A stretch of DNA of 64,000 nucleotides from Tritrichomonas musculus (GCA_039105265.1 JAPFFF010000002.1:1736001-1800000); one strand, 5' to 3'; counted from the first letter of the stretch, positions 27,602 to 41,269 are shown. Notes: a model not told the origin generated them from the sequence alone. Made by a program: numbers and translations.

Positions 27602-28768
27602 TTATCTGCTTCTATCTGATTTATATGAGAATACATAAACTAAAATCGCGTCTAACAAGTCTTTGTTGATATTCTTTGTATTCATACATAAAGCTAATTT
27701 TTGTCTTGAAATGTACCTCTCGCATTGCGATTCTGATGCTAAACAAGAAATTAGAGTTAGTGCCAAATCGCACAAAACAATATAGCCATTATTAAAATGA
27801 TTTTCTTCATGAGCATTTTGCGCGAAATTCGATCTAATTTTTTCCCAAATATCACGTACGTAATGAAAATCATATATATCCATTATATTCAATCCGTTTC
27901 TATCGATTGAGGTATTACACCAATGTTTAAAGGCAATCATCGCATCTTCAATATCAGATTTATTATATTGTAATCTAGATAAAACTTCCATTATTTCAAT
28001 TAAATTTGGGTGCATCGGTAGGAATTGAAATTCGATATCCGTCATTGGACGGTGATGATATCGGAGTTTTTTTCCGTTGATTGAATGGTTAACATTTTTT
28101 TTTATCCATGGAGGACCAGAATATAAAATTGATGATGATGATTGATTCATCATTATCGTTAAAAAAAACCAAACATTAGATGAATTCCGTGTTCTCAAAC
28201 TAGATCCATTTTTTTTCCATCATATTTTCAGAGTCATATAAACAATAAGTTATTCCGTTGTTATCAGTAATTGAATTGCTTGTTTGATTCTGATCATCGT
28301 CAAATGAATTTTCATTACTTTCATTGTCATCTGAAATATCAGATGAATCAAAATTTCTTCTGAAATCATCGCCCAAATATAAATGATAATCTATTTCCTG
28401 AGGATTAAGATTTTCAACATTTTCATCTGGTAAAACAGTTATTCCGGATTCTCTCAATTTGGATATATATAATAATCTACCTGCAGGAGTAAATAGATAT
28501 GCTAATGTAATTAAAGGCCAGTCCATATTATGAAAAATACGAAATTATAATTGTTCTTTCAAAAAGTCGATGGATTCAATCCAACCTCTAATATCCTTAG
28601 AAGATATTTGTTCATGTTTTGATTCAAAATAATCTTTTAAGGAATCATAGTAATTAATTATTTCTTGAATGATCGGGTAAATAGAAATGATCGATGAGTC
28701 ATTCTGTTCAAAAAAAAGGATAGATTGCCATAATGGCCATAAAATTTTGGCCATGAACATGTAATTTA
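27602..28768 (-). pseudogene. hAT-like transposase, C-terminal half, truncated (unit 1)
   Basis: Open segments 27602-28198 (hAT dimerisation-type end: LASESQCERYISRQKLALC, DLLDAILVYVF), 28200-28526 (TLAYLFTPAGRLLY) and 28545-28760. Frames are broken at about 28199 and by an in-frame stop at 28545. The gene stops abruptly at 28768, where the unit has lost 1.96 kb, including the first catalytic region. Confidence 0.75.
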
Positions 28769-29343
28769 GGTTAAATTCAATTTAAATTGAGCCATTCAAA
28801 GCATATTCATTTTACTTATAAAAAGCATTATGCTTGAGTTAAAAGTAAATAGCATGGTATAATAATAATAATCTTCTAATATACAATCAAATATAAAAAG
28901 GATTTAAGGAAATAATCAAAAGCACTCATAAGAATTATTTATTTTGTATAAACACTTATGAAAATGGTTACATTTTTTAAATTATTTTTATTTTTCAAAA
29001 GAAAGTATTTATCATTTATAATTAAATGATGAATAAATTATGAATGATGAATAAATGCTAAACTAATTTTATAAGAAAATATCAAAAATTTTAAAAAGGT
29101 AATGAAGTAATTTGATTTTAACTTTTTTAATTGGTTGACGAAAAACTTTGGCGATTTGAGACAAATAGATACACAACCTTGTGATTAATATCATATAAAT
29201 GATTGTAAATATTATTATATAATTTAATTTAAATAAACTCTGTTTTATGTTGAAAAAAATTAAATTTTGTATTTTTAAATTTTTTTTTTTCTAAAAAAAG
29301 CGTTACCACTTTAAATACCGTTACCATATTAAAAACACTACTG
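28769..29343 (+). mobile_element. Mariner-like element, right third (unit 1/2 junction)
   Basis: Starts mid-element (matching 36866 onward) directly against hAT sequence. The junction shares a few T residues, typical of end joining. The right tip CACTACTG then TA is intact. Confidence 0.8.
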
Positions 29344-30203
29344 TAGAGTTGTGCATTTAGGGAATATTTTGGTCGGATCAGCATTTGGGTTGTTCTGACC
29401 TAATTCTATTCCTTTCATTATCAGATCATATACAGTATTACTAACAACTCTTTTTAGAGGAAGTGTATCACAAGCTACTAAAAAAGCTAAATCGTTCAAA
29501 ATGTGATCTCTGATACTTTCTTTATCAGAAGGAAGATATATGTTATTTTGGCAATTTAATTGTTTTTGTATAAGAGCATCAACTTCAAAATGATGATCGT
29601 GATGGTTAATTAATTCAGCAACTTCACCTGCTCTTCTTTTAAAAGTGCATTGGTAAAACTTTCCTTCATAAAAAAGATGAACAGAACATATATAGTTTAC
29701 ATGAGATCCATTGGATTCAGTAGTGGCATAACCAAGAGCGCCTGCTTTATTTAGAGTATTGTATGGCCTTGAATTAAGTTTTATATTATAAAGCCTTGTT
29801 AAATAGGTATTTTGATCCAAATAAACTTTTGGCTTTGGATCAATATCTTTAATAAATCTATCTATTTTTTTATATACTGTCTTTAAAGATTTTTTTTTAA
29901 AATGTTGTTATTGTTGTTATTGTTGTTATTATTGCTATTATTGTTATTATCATTTTCACTTTCACTTGATAAATCAGATGGAATTATATCGAAGTTTTTT
30001 TTGATGATTTGATTAATATTAATCGGATGTTTTATGACATCTTTGTAATCATCACCAAATAAATTTTGGTATTTTTGCGCAAAAATTGATTCATCATCGG
30101 CGTTTTTTAGTTTTTTAATCAAATATTTAATTTTTATGATAATATCAGAATGCTTACCATCATCTCTTTTTTTATATTGAAAATAATTTGTAAGGCTTTT
30201 CAT
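29344..30203 (-). pseudogene. hAT-like transposase, N-terminal half (unit 2)
   Basis: Same sequence and same frameshift as the unit 1 copy (segments 29338-29820 and 29883-30203). Confidence 0.7.
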
Positions 30204-30922
30204 TCTTTAAGAACAATTGATTTTTAATTGATATACTTAAGGACAAAAAATAATTTTTTTTTTCTGATGGTCTGATTGATGTCCAAAATATTATCAAAGA
30301 AAAAGTATAAATGAATAATATTAATATTGTGAGGAAATAAAATGTATGATTTAAAGAACAAGAAAAATGATATTTAAAGATGTAGTTATTATTTATTTTA
30401 CTAAAATAAGAACAACGCTTTATCAAATTATTTATTGCTTGAATTTAAATTACAAAAAAGTAATCTAATTATTTAAAAAAAATTGGTTATAGCAGAAACC
30501 TGTATTTTAAACATCTAAATGTACAATTCTAATCGTATAAATTATTTTTGAATACCAATAAGAACACAGAAACTATTTAACTCAAAAAAAATTATAATAC
30601 GAATTTATCCGATAACATAAAATGTGATAGCTGAGGAAAACATAAATGGATAGATTTCCAAAAATAAATCGTTAGGTAGTCATGCATTTTATTTGTTATT
30701 AGAATCCTATTATTATGTTTTATTTAACAATTTGTTCGAGTAACTTATAGATTGAAGAAACCTGATGGCATTCATACCCGAATTATCATCAAAATACACT
30801 TGAATAAGAATTTTAGTTTTGATATCTTTGATATATTTAAATATTTAAATAAAAAAACAATAATTTCATCGTTAAATTGTAATATCAAAATAAATTATTA
30901 GATAAGTAAATAGTAATTAATT

Positions 30923-31072
30923 CTTTTTTGTTCCGCCAAAACTTCCTCCAAATTGAATATGGCGGAAGAATCGCCAAACCGTTTTTTTGCGCCAAATTGA
31001 ATACTTTTTTGGCTTAACGGCCATTTTTTCCGCCACATTCAATTTGGCGGAAGTTTTGGCGGAACAAAAAAG
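30923..31072. repeat. GGCGGAA foldback element (unit 2)
   Basis: As in unit 1, with C instead of T at the position equivalent to 24852. Confidence 0.85.
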
Positions 31073-31327
31073 GCTCTAAAATTGCTTTTTAAATTTTATA
31101 TTATTGTTATAATACAAATAAATAAAAATATTTTTCATTTTATTTATGTAATTTTTTTTAATATAACAAGATATTTTATTAAATTTTCAAAAAAGAAAAT
31201 ATTCAAAAAGTTAATGAAATTGTTTTTAAAAAGTTATAAAAGATTAAACAAAAATATTAAAATATCCTATAAATTTTTAAAATAATTTTGTAAAAATTAT
31301 TAACTTATATATATTTATTAAATTATA

Positions 31328-32074
31328 TTATTCCAATTTTAACAAATAAAAAATGAATTTTTTCCAATAAATGCCAGCGCCATTCCGCCAATGGTATTTT
31401 GCTTGGCGTGTCGCAAATTTGGCGGAAGTGGCCATGGCGGTATCATTACTAATATTATACTGTCTCGTTTTGGTCAGTAGTCTTAAGAATTCAGTATTGT
31501 TATGTGTTAATAAATCACTTCCTGCGCAGTCATCTAATATTATCAGTGTGTTGTATGGATATGATGAAGTTTGATATTTTACCAGCTTGTTTGCTATATA
31601 TACTATTCTATCATCTATTTCTTGAAGAGAGTGCTTATTTATTAGTCTCTGCATTTCTTCATTTGTTTCTTTCATTCTTGATAATACATGATTTACCATT
31701 GCATAATATTTTATCTTTCTCTTTAGATGCTTCTTTAGATAATCCATTAATTCTGCTTCATTAAGATATACTATTGGTGTCTTTACATTTTTACTCATCG
31801 CTTCTGCAGTTTTATCCATCTTGCCGCTTGTTGAGCAGAAGATAATTTTTTGGTAGTATGGATGCTTAAATAATCTCTCTGTAATTAAAATGTGTTTCCA
31901 TATCCAATAACTCTTTCCTGCACCTGGTTTGCCTATAAGAAAATAGATACCATTAGTGCTAAATGGATATGAAGGGTGTAATGGTTTCATCAACGCGCCC
32001 TCTATTTCTTTTTGGTTTTTCTTCATTGTCTTTTGGATTAGTGATTCCACTTCTTTCATTATTTGTTTAGACAT
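31328..32074 (-). pseudogene. Maverick packaging ATPase, 3'-truncated (unit 2)
   Basis: Protein identical to the unit 1 copy, including the chimeric GGCGGAA-derived tail. Confidence 0.85.
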
Positions 32075-32084
32075 TTACATAACA

Positions 32085-33161
32085 TTAAATCCATTTCATG
32101 ATATTATTTGGAATATTTTTTTGTTTTGACCAGTAATCCATATCAAGGTTGGATAATTTAGTTGGTGCTCCCTCTCGTAAATTTTTAGCTGGAATTACAT
32201 CTTCTGTTCCCTCGCTATATTTTATATTATATTTATTCTTAGCTGCATCATATGATATAATCTTCTCTACAATTCCTCTCTTGCCTCCCTTCAGTGTTTG
32301 GGCGATATTTTTATTTTGAGTTTTTATTAGTCTGTATCCAGGTAATTTATCTATTGATTCATCTTTAGACTTAATTATAAATTGGTTCCCAGCCTTGGAA
32401 TCAAGTATGTATGCTTCCTTGCTGACTCTATTTCTGCGCTTCGAAAAAGGCTCCTTAGATTGAATAATTCTAACTCTATCATTTGGTTTGAAGTCATAGG
32501 GATTATTTTGTGATTTGGTTTTCACATATTCTTTTTCATCTTTCTCTGTCATTTCATTTGATATTTTATAGTCAAGAGATTTGTGGGGAGAATTGTTGTA
32601 TGAGTCTATTAAACCATTCATCTCTTGTTCTCCAATATATCTATTCTCACCAACTAAATCTCTTATTGTTCTCATGAATCTATTTATAATGCCTAGCACA
32701 TTATGGTTATTGTCTTCTGTTGTATTGTATATTATGTCATGTGTTTTCATCAGTTGCAATACATCGTTGGACAAATAAGCTGCATCTTGGTCTGATGTTA
32801 TAGAATAGACATCTGGTTCTTCTTCAAAAAATTTGTTAAGAGCCTTTGCTACTTCTTTTGCACCCTTCCCCTTCATTGGATAACAGTATGCTTTTCTTGG
32901 GTTAATATTAATTAACATCAAATAATTTAATCCATCTTTTGTCTTGTCATTTATGAAAGTGTCCATTTGGTATCCACCTGAATGCTTCGAATAGATGTTC
33001 ATGAATTTTGCCTTTGGTACTTTAACATCATGCACCACTTTCTTTAAATAATTTAATGCTGCCTCTTCTGTGAATCCATAGCGTTTTGCAAGAGGGACAA
33101 ATTTTGATGGTGTTTTCCACGGAAATTTCTTAAATAACTCATCTATTGTCTTGTAAGTCAT
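32085..33161 (-). CDS. Maverick integrase (unit 2)
   Basis: Protein identical to 25947-27023, including Asn in place of the third catalytic acid. Confidence 0.85.
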   Translation of the reverse strand: MTYKTIDELFKKFPWKTPSKFVPLAKRYGFTEEAALNYLKKVVHDVKVPKAKFMNIYSKHSGGYQMDTFINDKTKDGLNYLMLININPRKAYCYPMKGKGAKEVAKALNKFFEEEPDVYSITSDQDAAYLSNDVLQLMKTHDIIYNTTEDNNHNVLGIINRFMRTIRDLVGENRYIGEQEMNGLIDSYNNSPHKSLDYKISNEMTEKDEKEYVKTKSQNNPYDFKPNDRVRIIQSKEPFSKRRNRVSKEAYILDSKAGNQFIIKSKDESIDKLPGYRLIKTQNKNIAQTLKGGKRGIVEKIISYDAAKNKYNIKYSEGTEDVIPAKNLREGAPTKLSNLDMDYWSKQKNIPNNIMKWI

Positions 33162-33171
33162 TTCAATTCAT

Positions 33172-33474
33172 TTAAACATATAACATATTCTTGTATGGTA
33201 AGAATATCATCTCTATAGCAAAGCTTTCACCGACTGGTAATTTAAATGGTGCTTTATATTCACGAGCAGAATATAAATCAATCCAAAATCTTTGGTCTGT
33301 TGAATTCAGCTTAAAGTATTTGATGGGGTTGAAATTAACATTTGAATTACCAATATAATAACGATTTGATTGTTCTGCTATTGATGAATAAACTTTGCAT
33401 GAATGTCTATCCCATACATTATCAAACGTTAAAACTTTATCATAGTACTTTAAATTAATGATTCCGCCAGAGCT
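33172..33474 (-). pseudogene. Capsid-type C-terminal fragment (unit 2)
   Basis: Same start-less fragment as at 27034-27336. Confidence 0.55.
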
Positions 33475-33538
33475 TAATTTACAGGCAGTGGCGGAGTTTT
33501 TATTGTTTGTGGCGGAAATTTCATTGTCAAAAATTTTC

Positions 33539-33563
33539 GGCCCCGGGCCATTGGCCCGGGGCC
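33539..33563. repeat. Perfect GC-rich palindrome (unit 2)
   Basis: Identical to 27401-27425. Confidence 0.9.
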
Positions 33564-33636
33564 TATCATTAAGAATAACTTTTATTAATTCTTAAAATAA
33601 ATTCTTTGAATTTTACTTTTGTTTTTTGTATCAAAA

Positions 33637-33667
<31 letters not shown>

Positions 33668-33740
33668 TTAGAACAATTCATTAGATATCTCATAAATAAT
33701 TTAAGCCAAATATAACTTCTAATTGTTTTTATTTGATTAT

Positions 33741-35716
33741 TTATCTGCTTCTATCTGATTTATATGAGAATACATAAACTAAAATCGCGTCTAACAAGTC
33801 TTTGTTGATATTCTTTGTATTCATACATAAAGCTAATTTTTGTCTTGAAATGTACCTCTCGCATTGCGATTCTGATGCTAAACAAGAAATTAGAGTTAGT
33901 GCCAAATCGCACAAAACAATATAGCCATTATTAAAATGATTTTCTTCATGAGCATTTTGCGCGAAATTCGATCTAATTTTTTCCCAAATATCACGTACGT
34001 AATGAAAATCATATATATCCATTATATTCAATCCGTTTCTATCGATTGAGGTATTACACCAATGTTTAAAGGCAATCATCGCATCTTCAATATCAGATTT
34101 ATTATATTGTAATCTAGATAAAACTTCCATTATTTCAATTAAATTTGGGTGCATCGGTAGGAATTGAAATTCGATATCCGTCATTGGACGGTGATGATAT
34201 CGGAGTTTTTTTCCGTTGATTGAATGGTTAACATTTTTTTTTATCCATGGAGGACCAGAATATAAAATTGATGATGATGATTGATTCATCATTATCGTTA
34301 AAAAAAACCAAACATTAGATGAATTCCGTGTTCTCAAACTAGATCCATTTTTTTTCCATCATATTTTCAGAGTCATATAAACAATAAGTTATTCCGTTGT
34401 TATCAGTAATTGAATTGCTTGTTTGATTCTGATCATCGTCAAATGAATTTTCATTACTTTCATTGTCATCTGAAATATCAGATGAATCAAAATTTCTTCT
34501 GAAATCATCGCCCAAATATAAATGATAATCTATTTCCTGAGGATTAAGATTTTCAACATTTTCATCTGGTAAAACAGTTATTCCGGATTCTCTCAATTTG
34601 GATATATATAATAATCTACCTGCAGGAGTAAATAGATATGCTAATGTAATTAAAGGCCAGTCCATATTATGAAAAATACGAAATTATAATTGTTCTTTCA
34701 AAAAGTCGATGGATTCAATCCAACCTCTAATATCCTTAGAAGATATTTGTTCATGTTTTGATTCAAAATAATCTTTTAAGGAATCATAGTAATTAATTAT
34801 TTCTTGAATGATCGGGTAAATAGAAATGATCGATGAGTCATTCTGTTCAAAAAAAAGGATAGATTGCCATAATGGCCATAAAATTTTGGCCATGAACATG
34901 TAATTTCTAAAATTATAAGGTGAAAATAGATCTATATTTATATTCTTTTTGTGAGCTATTTTTAAAAAAAGTTTATGAGGTCGAGAATGCTCAGGATGCT
35001 CATTAAAATCAATTCTTAAAGGGTTGTTGTAGCAATCTTCTTCAAACAAGAAACTTTTTGTTGAAGCTGCTGGATATTCATAATTTGAAAATCCTACAAA
35101 AAAAATATCATGTTTTCGCATGAATTTTATTTGGTTAAAGACAAGGAGCCACCTAGTCATAATTGGTTTTGGTGGTTTTTCAATACTAGCCTCAGAAAAT
35201 TGATCCAGATGTAATGAAGCCTGAAAAAATTTTGAATAAACATTTTTAATAAATGAAGGAGCATTTTCTTCTTGAACAGATTTTGCTACTAAATGCATGA
35301 CATGAGATGAACAGGAGCAAAAAATAATTATTTTTATTTTAGGATCATTGAACTTATTTGATCTTAAATAAGATTCTGTTGACCAAGGAGCGAATGATAG
35401 AATCTGAGTCGGAATATTATCTGTCGTGATTGAAGTTATGTTGAGATAATTCGCAAATCGCTTCAATCATTTTTTCCTGAATTGAATCAACTTCGTCATT
35501 TGCCATAAATATCGTTTTGTAATTATAAGGATTGAGAAATCTTCCTTTTTGTAAAATTGGTGATAAAGATGGTATCACTAAGCAAACATCTAAAAAATGA
35601 AATGCATTGACGGTTCCGCCATCTATGGCAATACCATGATGGGAAAAGTTTTTGATTTGATTTGGAGCTTTTTCTTTATATCCGTTTGCGATTCCAATTA
35701 TTCTGTTTCGTATTTG
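33741..35716 (-). pseudogene. hAT-like transposase, C-terminal half, full extent (unit 2)
   Basis: Read 5' to 3' on the minus strand: a first-catalytic-Asp-type region (IAIDGGTVNAFHFLDVCLV, about 35600-35650); a frameshift near 35470; 34684-35466, with the zinc-binding-like CSSHVMHLV and the TRWLLVFN segment seen in hAT proteins; an in-frame TAA at 34684; 34339-34665 (TLAYLFTPAG); a frameshift near 34338; and the dimerisation-type end 33741-34337. The reading frame continues into the N-terminal half across the mariner insertion, with TA duplicated. Confidence 0.8.
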
Positions 35717-35718
35717 TA

Positions 35719-37441
35719 CAGTAGTGTTTTTAATATGGTAACGGTATTTAAAGTGGTAACGCTTTTTTTAGAAAAAAAAAAATTTAAAAATACAAAATTT
35801 AATTTTTTTCAACATAAAACAGAGTTTATTTAAATTAAATTATATAATAATATTTACAATCATTTATATGATATTAATCACAAGGTTGTGTATCTATCTG
35901 TCTCAAATCACCAAAGTTTTTCGTCATTCAATGAAAACAATTAAAGCATGATTATAAACATGTACATCAAAGTAATATTTTATTTAAGAATATAAACATA
36001 TTACATATTATGAGAATATTAATAATTATTAGTTAAATTTGTAAAAATAAAATTATTGACTATAAAAACGAGTATATCTTTGATTTTTTGGTGACCGTTT
36101 ACTTTTCATGATAAAGAATTTAATTCATTTATCTTTAAAATGTTGTTATTTATAAATAATATTTATAAAAACATATTTGCATTTAAAGATGTATTTAACT
36201 TATTAGAAATCAGAGTTGATTTTCATTCTGAGACTTATTGAGAGAACTTTTTCATCATCATTCAATTTTGTGCTATCTTTATCCCGACAACATAACAGAT
36301 TACTGAAATTACAAATTAAAAATTAGTTTAAAACTATTAAAACATATTTATATATTGATATAATGCTATAAGATAATATGTTTTGCACAAGATAATGGTT
36401 TATCTTCATTAATTGATTAACGTCCTAAAATTCTAAACGAACATCAAAACAAATATTCAAATTTTGTTTTTTTAGACAATTTTTATCTCATGTGTTTCAG
36501 CATTTTATATACATATTTATTTCATTAATAAATTTCATCGATACTTTTTCAAATTCGATTTTTAAGGAAAAAATAATCATATAATAATCATTAGATAATT
36601 CATCGTTTTTTATTATAAAAATCATTGAATTGATATAATATCGAACTAAAATTCGATATTACATTCTTTTGATTCTTTTTGGTGAGAAAGAGAATAATTA
36701 CGAAATTTTTTTGCTTACAACTATGTATTTTTCTGTTTTTGAGATCATTATAAGAATATGAAACTTCTAGTATAGATTATTACTTTTATGTTATTATTTT
36801 AATAATATAGTGCAATAAACTATATATTTATATAATAAAGATAAAATGATCAATCTTCTTATTTAGGTTAGAATTCAATTTAAATTGAGCCATTCAAAGC
36901 ATATTCATTTTACTTATAAAAAGCATTATGCTTGAGTTAAAAGTAAATAGCATGGTATAATAATAATAATCTTCTAATATACAATCAAATATAAAAAGGA
37001 TTTAAGGAAATAATCAAAAGCACTCATAAGAATTATTTATTTTGTATAAACACTTATGAAAATGGTTACATTTTTTAAATTATTTTTATTTTTCAAAAGA
37101 AAGTATTTATCATTTATAATTAAATGATGAATAAATTATGAATGATGAATAAATGCTAAACTAATTTTATAAGAAAATATCAAAAATTTTAAAAAGGTAA
37201 TGAAGTAATTTGATTTTAACTTTTTTAATTGGTTGACGAAAAACTTTGGCGATTTGAGACAAATAGATACACAACCTTGTGATTAATATCATATAAATGA
37301 TTGTAAATATTATTATATAATTTAATTTAAATAAACTCTGTTTTATGTTGAAAAAAATTAAATTTTGTATTTTTAAATTTTTTTTTTTCTAAAAAAAGCG
37401 TTACCACTTTAAATACCGTTACCATATTAAAAACACTACTG
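35719..37441. mobile_element. Tc1/mariner-like non-autonomous element, full copy (unit 2)
   Basis: 1,723 bp, tips CAGTAGTG and CACTACTG, flanked by TA on both sides (35717-35718 and 37442-37443), inserted in the hAT gene. Inverted repeats run about 205 bp (to about 35925 and from about 37233) with scattered differences. The interior has no credible transposase frame. TA target and CAGT tips are the Tc1/mariner signature. Confidence 0.82.
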
Positions 37442-37443
37442 TA

Positions 37444-38301
37444 GAGTTGTGCATTTAGGGAATATTTTGGTCGGATCAGCATTTGGGTTGTTCTGACCTA
37501 ATTCTATTCCTTTCATTATCAGATCATATACAGTATTACTAACAACTCTTTTTAGAGGAAGTGTATCACAAGCTACTAAAAAAGCTAAATCGTTCAAAAT
37601 GTGATCTCTGATACTTTCTTTATCAGAAGGAAGATATATGTTATTTTGGCAATTTAATTGTTTTTGTATAAGAGCATCAACTTCAAAATGATGATCGTGA
37701 TGGTTAATTAATTCAGCAACTTCACCTGCTCTTCTTTTAAAAGTGCATTGGTAAAACTTTCCTTCATAAAAAAGATGAACAGAACATATATAGTTTACAT
37801 GAGATCCATTGGATTCAGTAGTGGCATAACCAAGAGCGCCTGCTTTATTTAGAGTATTGTATGGCCTTGAATTAAGTTTTATATTATAAAGCCTTGTTAA
37901 ATAGGTATTTTGATCCAAATAAACTTTTGGCTTTGGATCAATATCTTTAATAAATCTATCTATTTTTTTATATACTGTCTTTAAAGATTTTTTTTTAAAA
38001 TGTTGTTATTGTTGTTATTGTTGTTATTATTGCTATTATTGTTATTATCATTTTCACTTTCACTTGATAAATCAGATGGAATTATATCGAAGTTTTTTTT
38101 GATGATTTGATTAATATTAATCGGATGTTTTATGACATCTTTGTAATCATCACCAAATAAATTTTGGTATTTTTGCGCAAAAATTGATTCATCATCGGCG
38201 TTTTTTAGTTTTTTAATCAAATATTTAATTTTTATGATAATATCAGAATGCTTACCATCATCTCTTTTTTTATATTGAAAATAATTTGTAAGGCTTTTCA
38301 T
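37444..38301 (-). pseudogene. hAT-like transposase, N-terminal half (unit 3)
   Basis: Same broken segments as in units 1 and 2 (37436-37918 and 37981-38301). Together with 33741-35716 it forms one gene split by the mariner-like element. Confidence 0.72.
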
Positions 38302-39020
38302 TCTTTAAGAACAATTGATTTTTAATTGATATACTTAAGGACAAAAAATAATTTTTTTTTTCTGATGGTCTGATTGATGTCCAAAATATTATCAAAGAAA
38401 AAGTATAAATGAATAATATTAATATTGTGAGGAAATAAAATGTATGATTTAAAGAACAAGAAAAATGATATTTAAAGATGTAGTTATTATTTATTTTACT
38501 AAAATAAGAACAACGCTTTATCAAATTATTTATTGCTTGAATTTAAATTACAAAAAAGTAATCTAATTATTTAAAAAAAATTGGTTATAGCAGAAACCTG
38601 TATTTTAAACATCTAAATGTACAATTCTAATCGTATAAATTATTTTTGAATACCAATAAGAACACAGAAACTATTTAACTCAAAAAAAATTATAATACGA
38701 ATTTATCCGATAACATAAAATGTGATAGCTGAGGAAAACATAAATGGATAGATTTCCAAAAATAAATCGTTAGGTAGTCATGCATTTTATTTGTTATTAG
38801 AATCCTATTATTATGTTTTATTTAACAATTTGTTCGAGTAACTTATAGATTGAAGAAACCTGATGGCATTCATACCCGAATTATCATCAAAATACACTTG
38901 AATAAGAATTTTAGTTTTGATATCTTTGATATATTTAAATATTTAAATAAAAAAACAATAATTTCATCGTTAAATTGTAATATCAAAATAAATTATTAGA
39001 TAAGTAAATAGTAATTAATT

Positions 39021-39170
39021 CTTTTTTGTTCCGCCAAAACTTCCTCCAAATTGAATATGGCGGAAGAATCGCCAAACCGTTTTTTTGCGCCAAATTGAAT
39101 ACTTTTTTGGCTTAACGGCCATTTTTTCCGCCACATTCAATTTGGCGGAAGTTTTGGCGGAACAAAAAAG
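39021..39170. repeat. GGCGGAA foldback element (unit 3)
   Basis: Same as the unit 2 copy. Confidence 0.85.
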
Positions 39171-39425
39171 GCTCTAAAATTGCTTTTTAAATTTTATATT
39201 ATTGTTATAATACAAATAAATAAAAATATTTTTCATTTTATTTATGTAATTTTTTTTAATATAACAAGATATTTTATTAAATTTTCAAAAAAGAAAATAT
39301 TCAAAAAGTTAATGAAATTGTTTTTAAAAAGTTATAAAAGATTAAACAAAAATATTAAAATATCCTATAAATTTTTAAAATAATTTTGTAAAAATTATTA
39401 ACTTATATATATTTATTAAATTATA

Positions 39426-40172
39426 TTATTCCAATTTTAACAAATAAAAAATGAATTTTTTCCAATAAATGCCAGCGCCATTCCGCCAATGGTATTTTGC
39501 TTGGCGTGTCGCAAATTTGGCGGAAGTGGCCATGGCGGTATCATTACTAATATTATACTGTCTCGTTTTGGTCAGTAGTCTTAAGAATTCAGTATTGTTA
39601 TGTGTTAATAAATCACTTCCTGCGCAGTCATCTAATATTATCAGTGTGTTGTATGGATATGATGAAGTTTGATATTTTACCAGCTTGTTTGCTATATATA
39701 CTATTCTATCATCTATTTCTTGAAGAGAGTGCTTATTTATTAGTCTCTGCATTTCTTCATTTGTTTCTTTCATTCTTGATAATACATGATTTACCATTGC
39801 ATAATATTTTATCTTTCTCTTTAGATGCTTCTTTAGATAATCCATTAATTCTGCTTCATTAAGATATACTATTGGTGTCTTTACATTTTTACTCATCGCT
39901 TCTGCAGTTTTATCCATCTTGCCGCTTGTTGAGCAGAAGATAATTTTTTGGTAGTATGGATGCTTAAATAATCTCTCTGTAATTAAAATGTGTTTCCATA
40001 TCCAATAACTCTTTCCTGCACCTGGTTTGCCTATAAGAAAATAGATACCATTAGTGCTAAATGGATATGAAGGGTGTAATGGTTTCATCAACGCGCCCTC
40101 TATTTCTTTTTGGTTTTTCTTCATTGTCTTTTGGATTAGTGATTCCACTTCTTTCATTATTTGTTTAGACAT
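39426..40172 (-). pseudogene. Maverick packaging ATPase, 3'-truncated (unit 3)
   Basis: Protein identical to the unit 1 copy. Confidence 0.85.
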
Positions 40173-40182
40173 TTACATAACA

Positions 40183-41259
40183 TTAAATCCATTTCATGAT
40201 ATTATTTGGAATATTTTTTTGTTTTGACCAGTAATCCATATCAAGGTTGGATAATTTAGTTGGTGCTCCCTCTCGTAAATTTTTAGCTGGAATTACATCT
40301 TCTGTTCCCTCGCTATATTTTATATTATATTTATTCTTAGCTGCATCATATGATATAATCTTCTCTACAATTCCTCTCTTGCCTCCCTTCAGTGTTTGGG
40401 CGATATTTTTATTTTGAGTTTTTATTAGTCTGTATCCAGGTAATTTATCTATTGATTCATCTTTAGACTTAATTATAAATTGGTTCCCAGCCTTGGAATC
40501 AAGTATGTATGCTTCCTTGCTGACTCTATTTCTGCGCTTCGAAAAAGGCTCCTTAGATTGAATAATTCTAACTCTATCATTTGGTTTGAAGTCATAGGGA
40601 TTATTTTGTGATTTGGTTTTCACATATTCTTTTTCATCTTTCTCTGTCATTTCATTTGATATTTTATAGTCAAGAGATTTGTGGGGAGAATTGTTGTATG
40701 AGTCTATTAAACCATTCATCTCTTGTTCTCCAATATATCTATTCTCACCAACTAAATCTCTTATTGTTCTCATGAATCTATTTATAATGCCTAGCACATT
40801 ATGGTTATTGTCTTCTGTTGTATTGTATATTATGTCATGTGTTTTCATCAGTTGCAATACATCGTTGGACAAATAAGCTGCATCTTGGTCTGATGTTATA
40901 GAATAGACATCTGGTTCTTCTTCAAAAAATTTGTTAAGAGCCTTTGCTACTTCTTTTGCACCCTTCCCCTTCATTGGATAACAGTATGCTTTTCTTGGGT
41001 TAATATTAATTAACATCAAATAATTTAATCCATCTTTTGTCTTGTCATTTATGAAAGTGTCCATTTGGTATCCACCTGAATGCTTCGAATAGATGTTCAT
41101 GAATTTTGCCTTTGGTACTTTAACATCATGCACCACTTTCTTTAAATAATTTAATGCTGCCTCTTCTGTGAATCCATAGCGTTTTGCAAGAGGGACAAAT
41201 TTTGATGGTGTTTTCCACGGAAATTTCTTAAATAACTCATCTATTGTCTTGTAAGTCAT
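40183..41259 (-). CDS. Maverick integrase (unit 3)
   Basis: Protein identical to 25947-27023. Confidence 0.85.
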   Translation of the reverse strand: MTYKTIDELFKKFPWKTPSKFVPLAKRYGFTEEAALNYLKKVVHDVKVPKAKFMNIYSKHSGGYQMDTFINDKTKDGLNYLMLININPRKAYCYPMKGKGAKEVAKALNKFFEEEPDVYSITSDQDAAYLSNDVLQLMKTHDIIYNTTEDNNHNVLGIINRFMRTIRDLVGENRYIGEQEMNGLIDSYNNSPHKSLDYKISNEMTEKDEKEYVKTKSQNNPYDFKPNDRVRIIQSKEPFSKRRNRVSKEAYILDSKAGNQFIIKSKDESIDKLPGYRLIKTQNKNIAQTLKGGKRGIVEKIISYDAAKNKYNIKYSEGTEDVIPAKNLREGAPTKLSNLDMDYWSKQKNIPNNIMKWI

Positions 41260-41269
41260 TTCAATTCAT

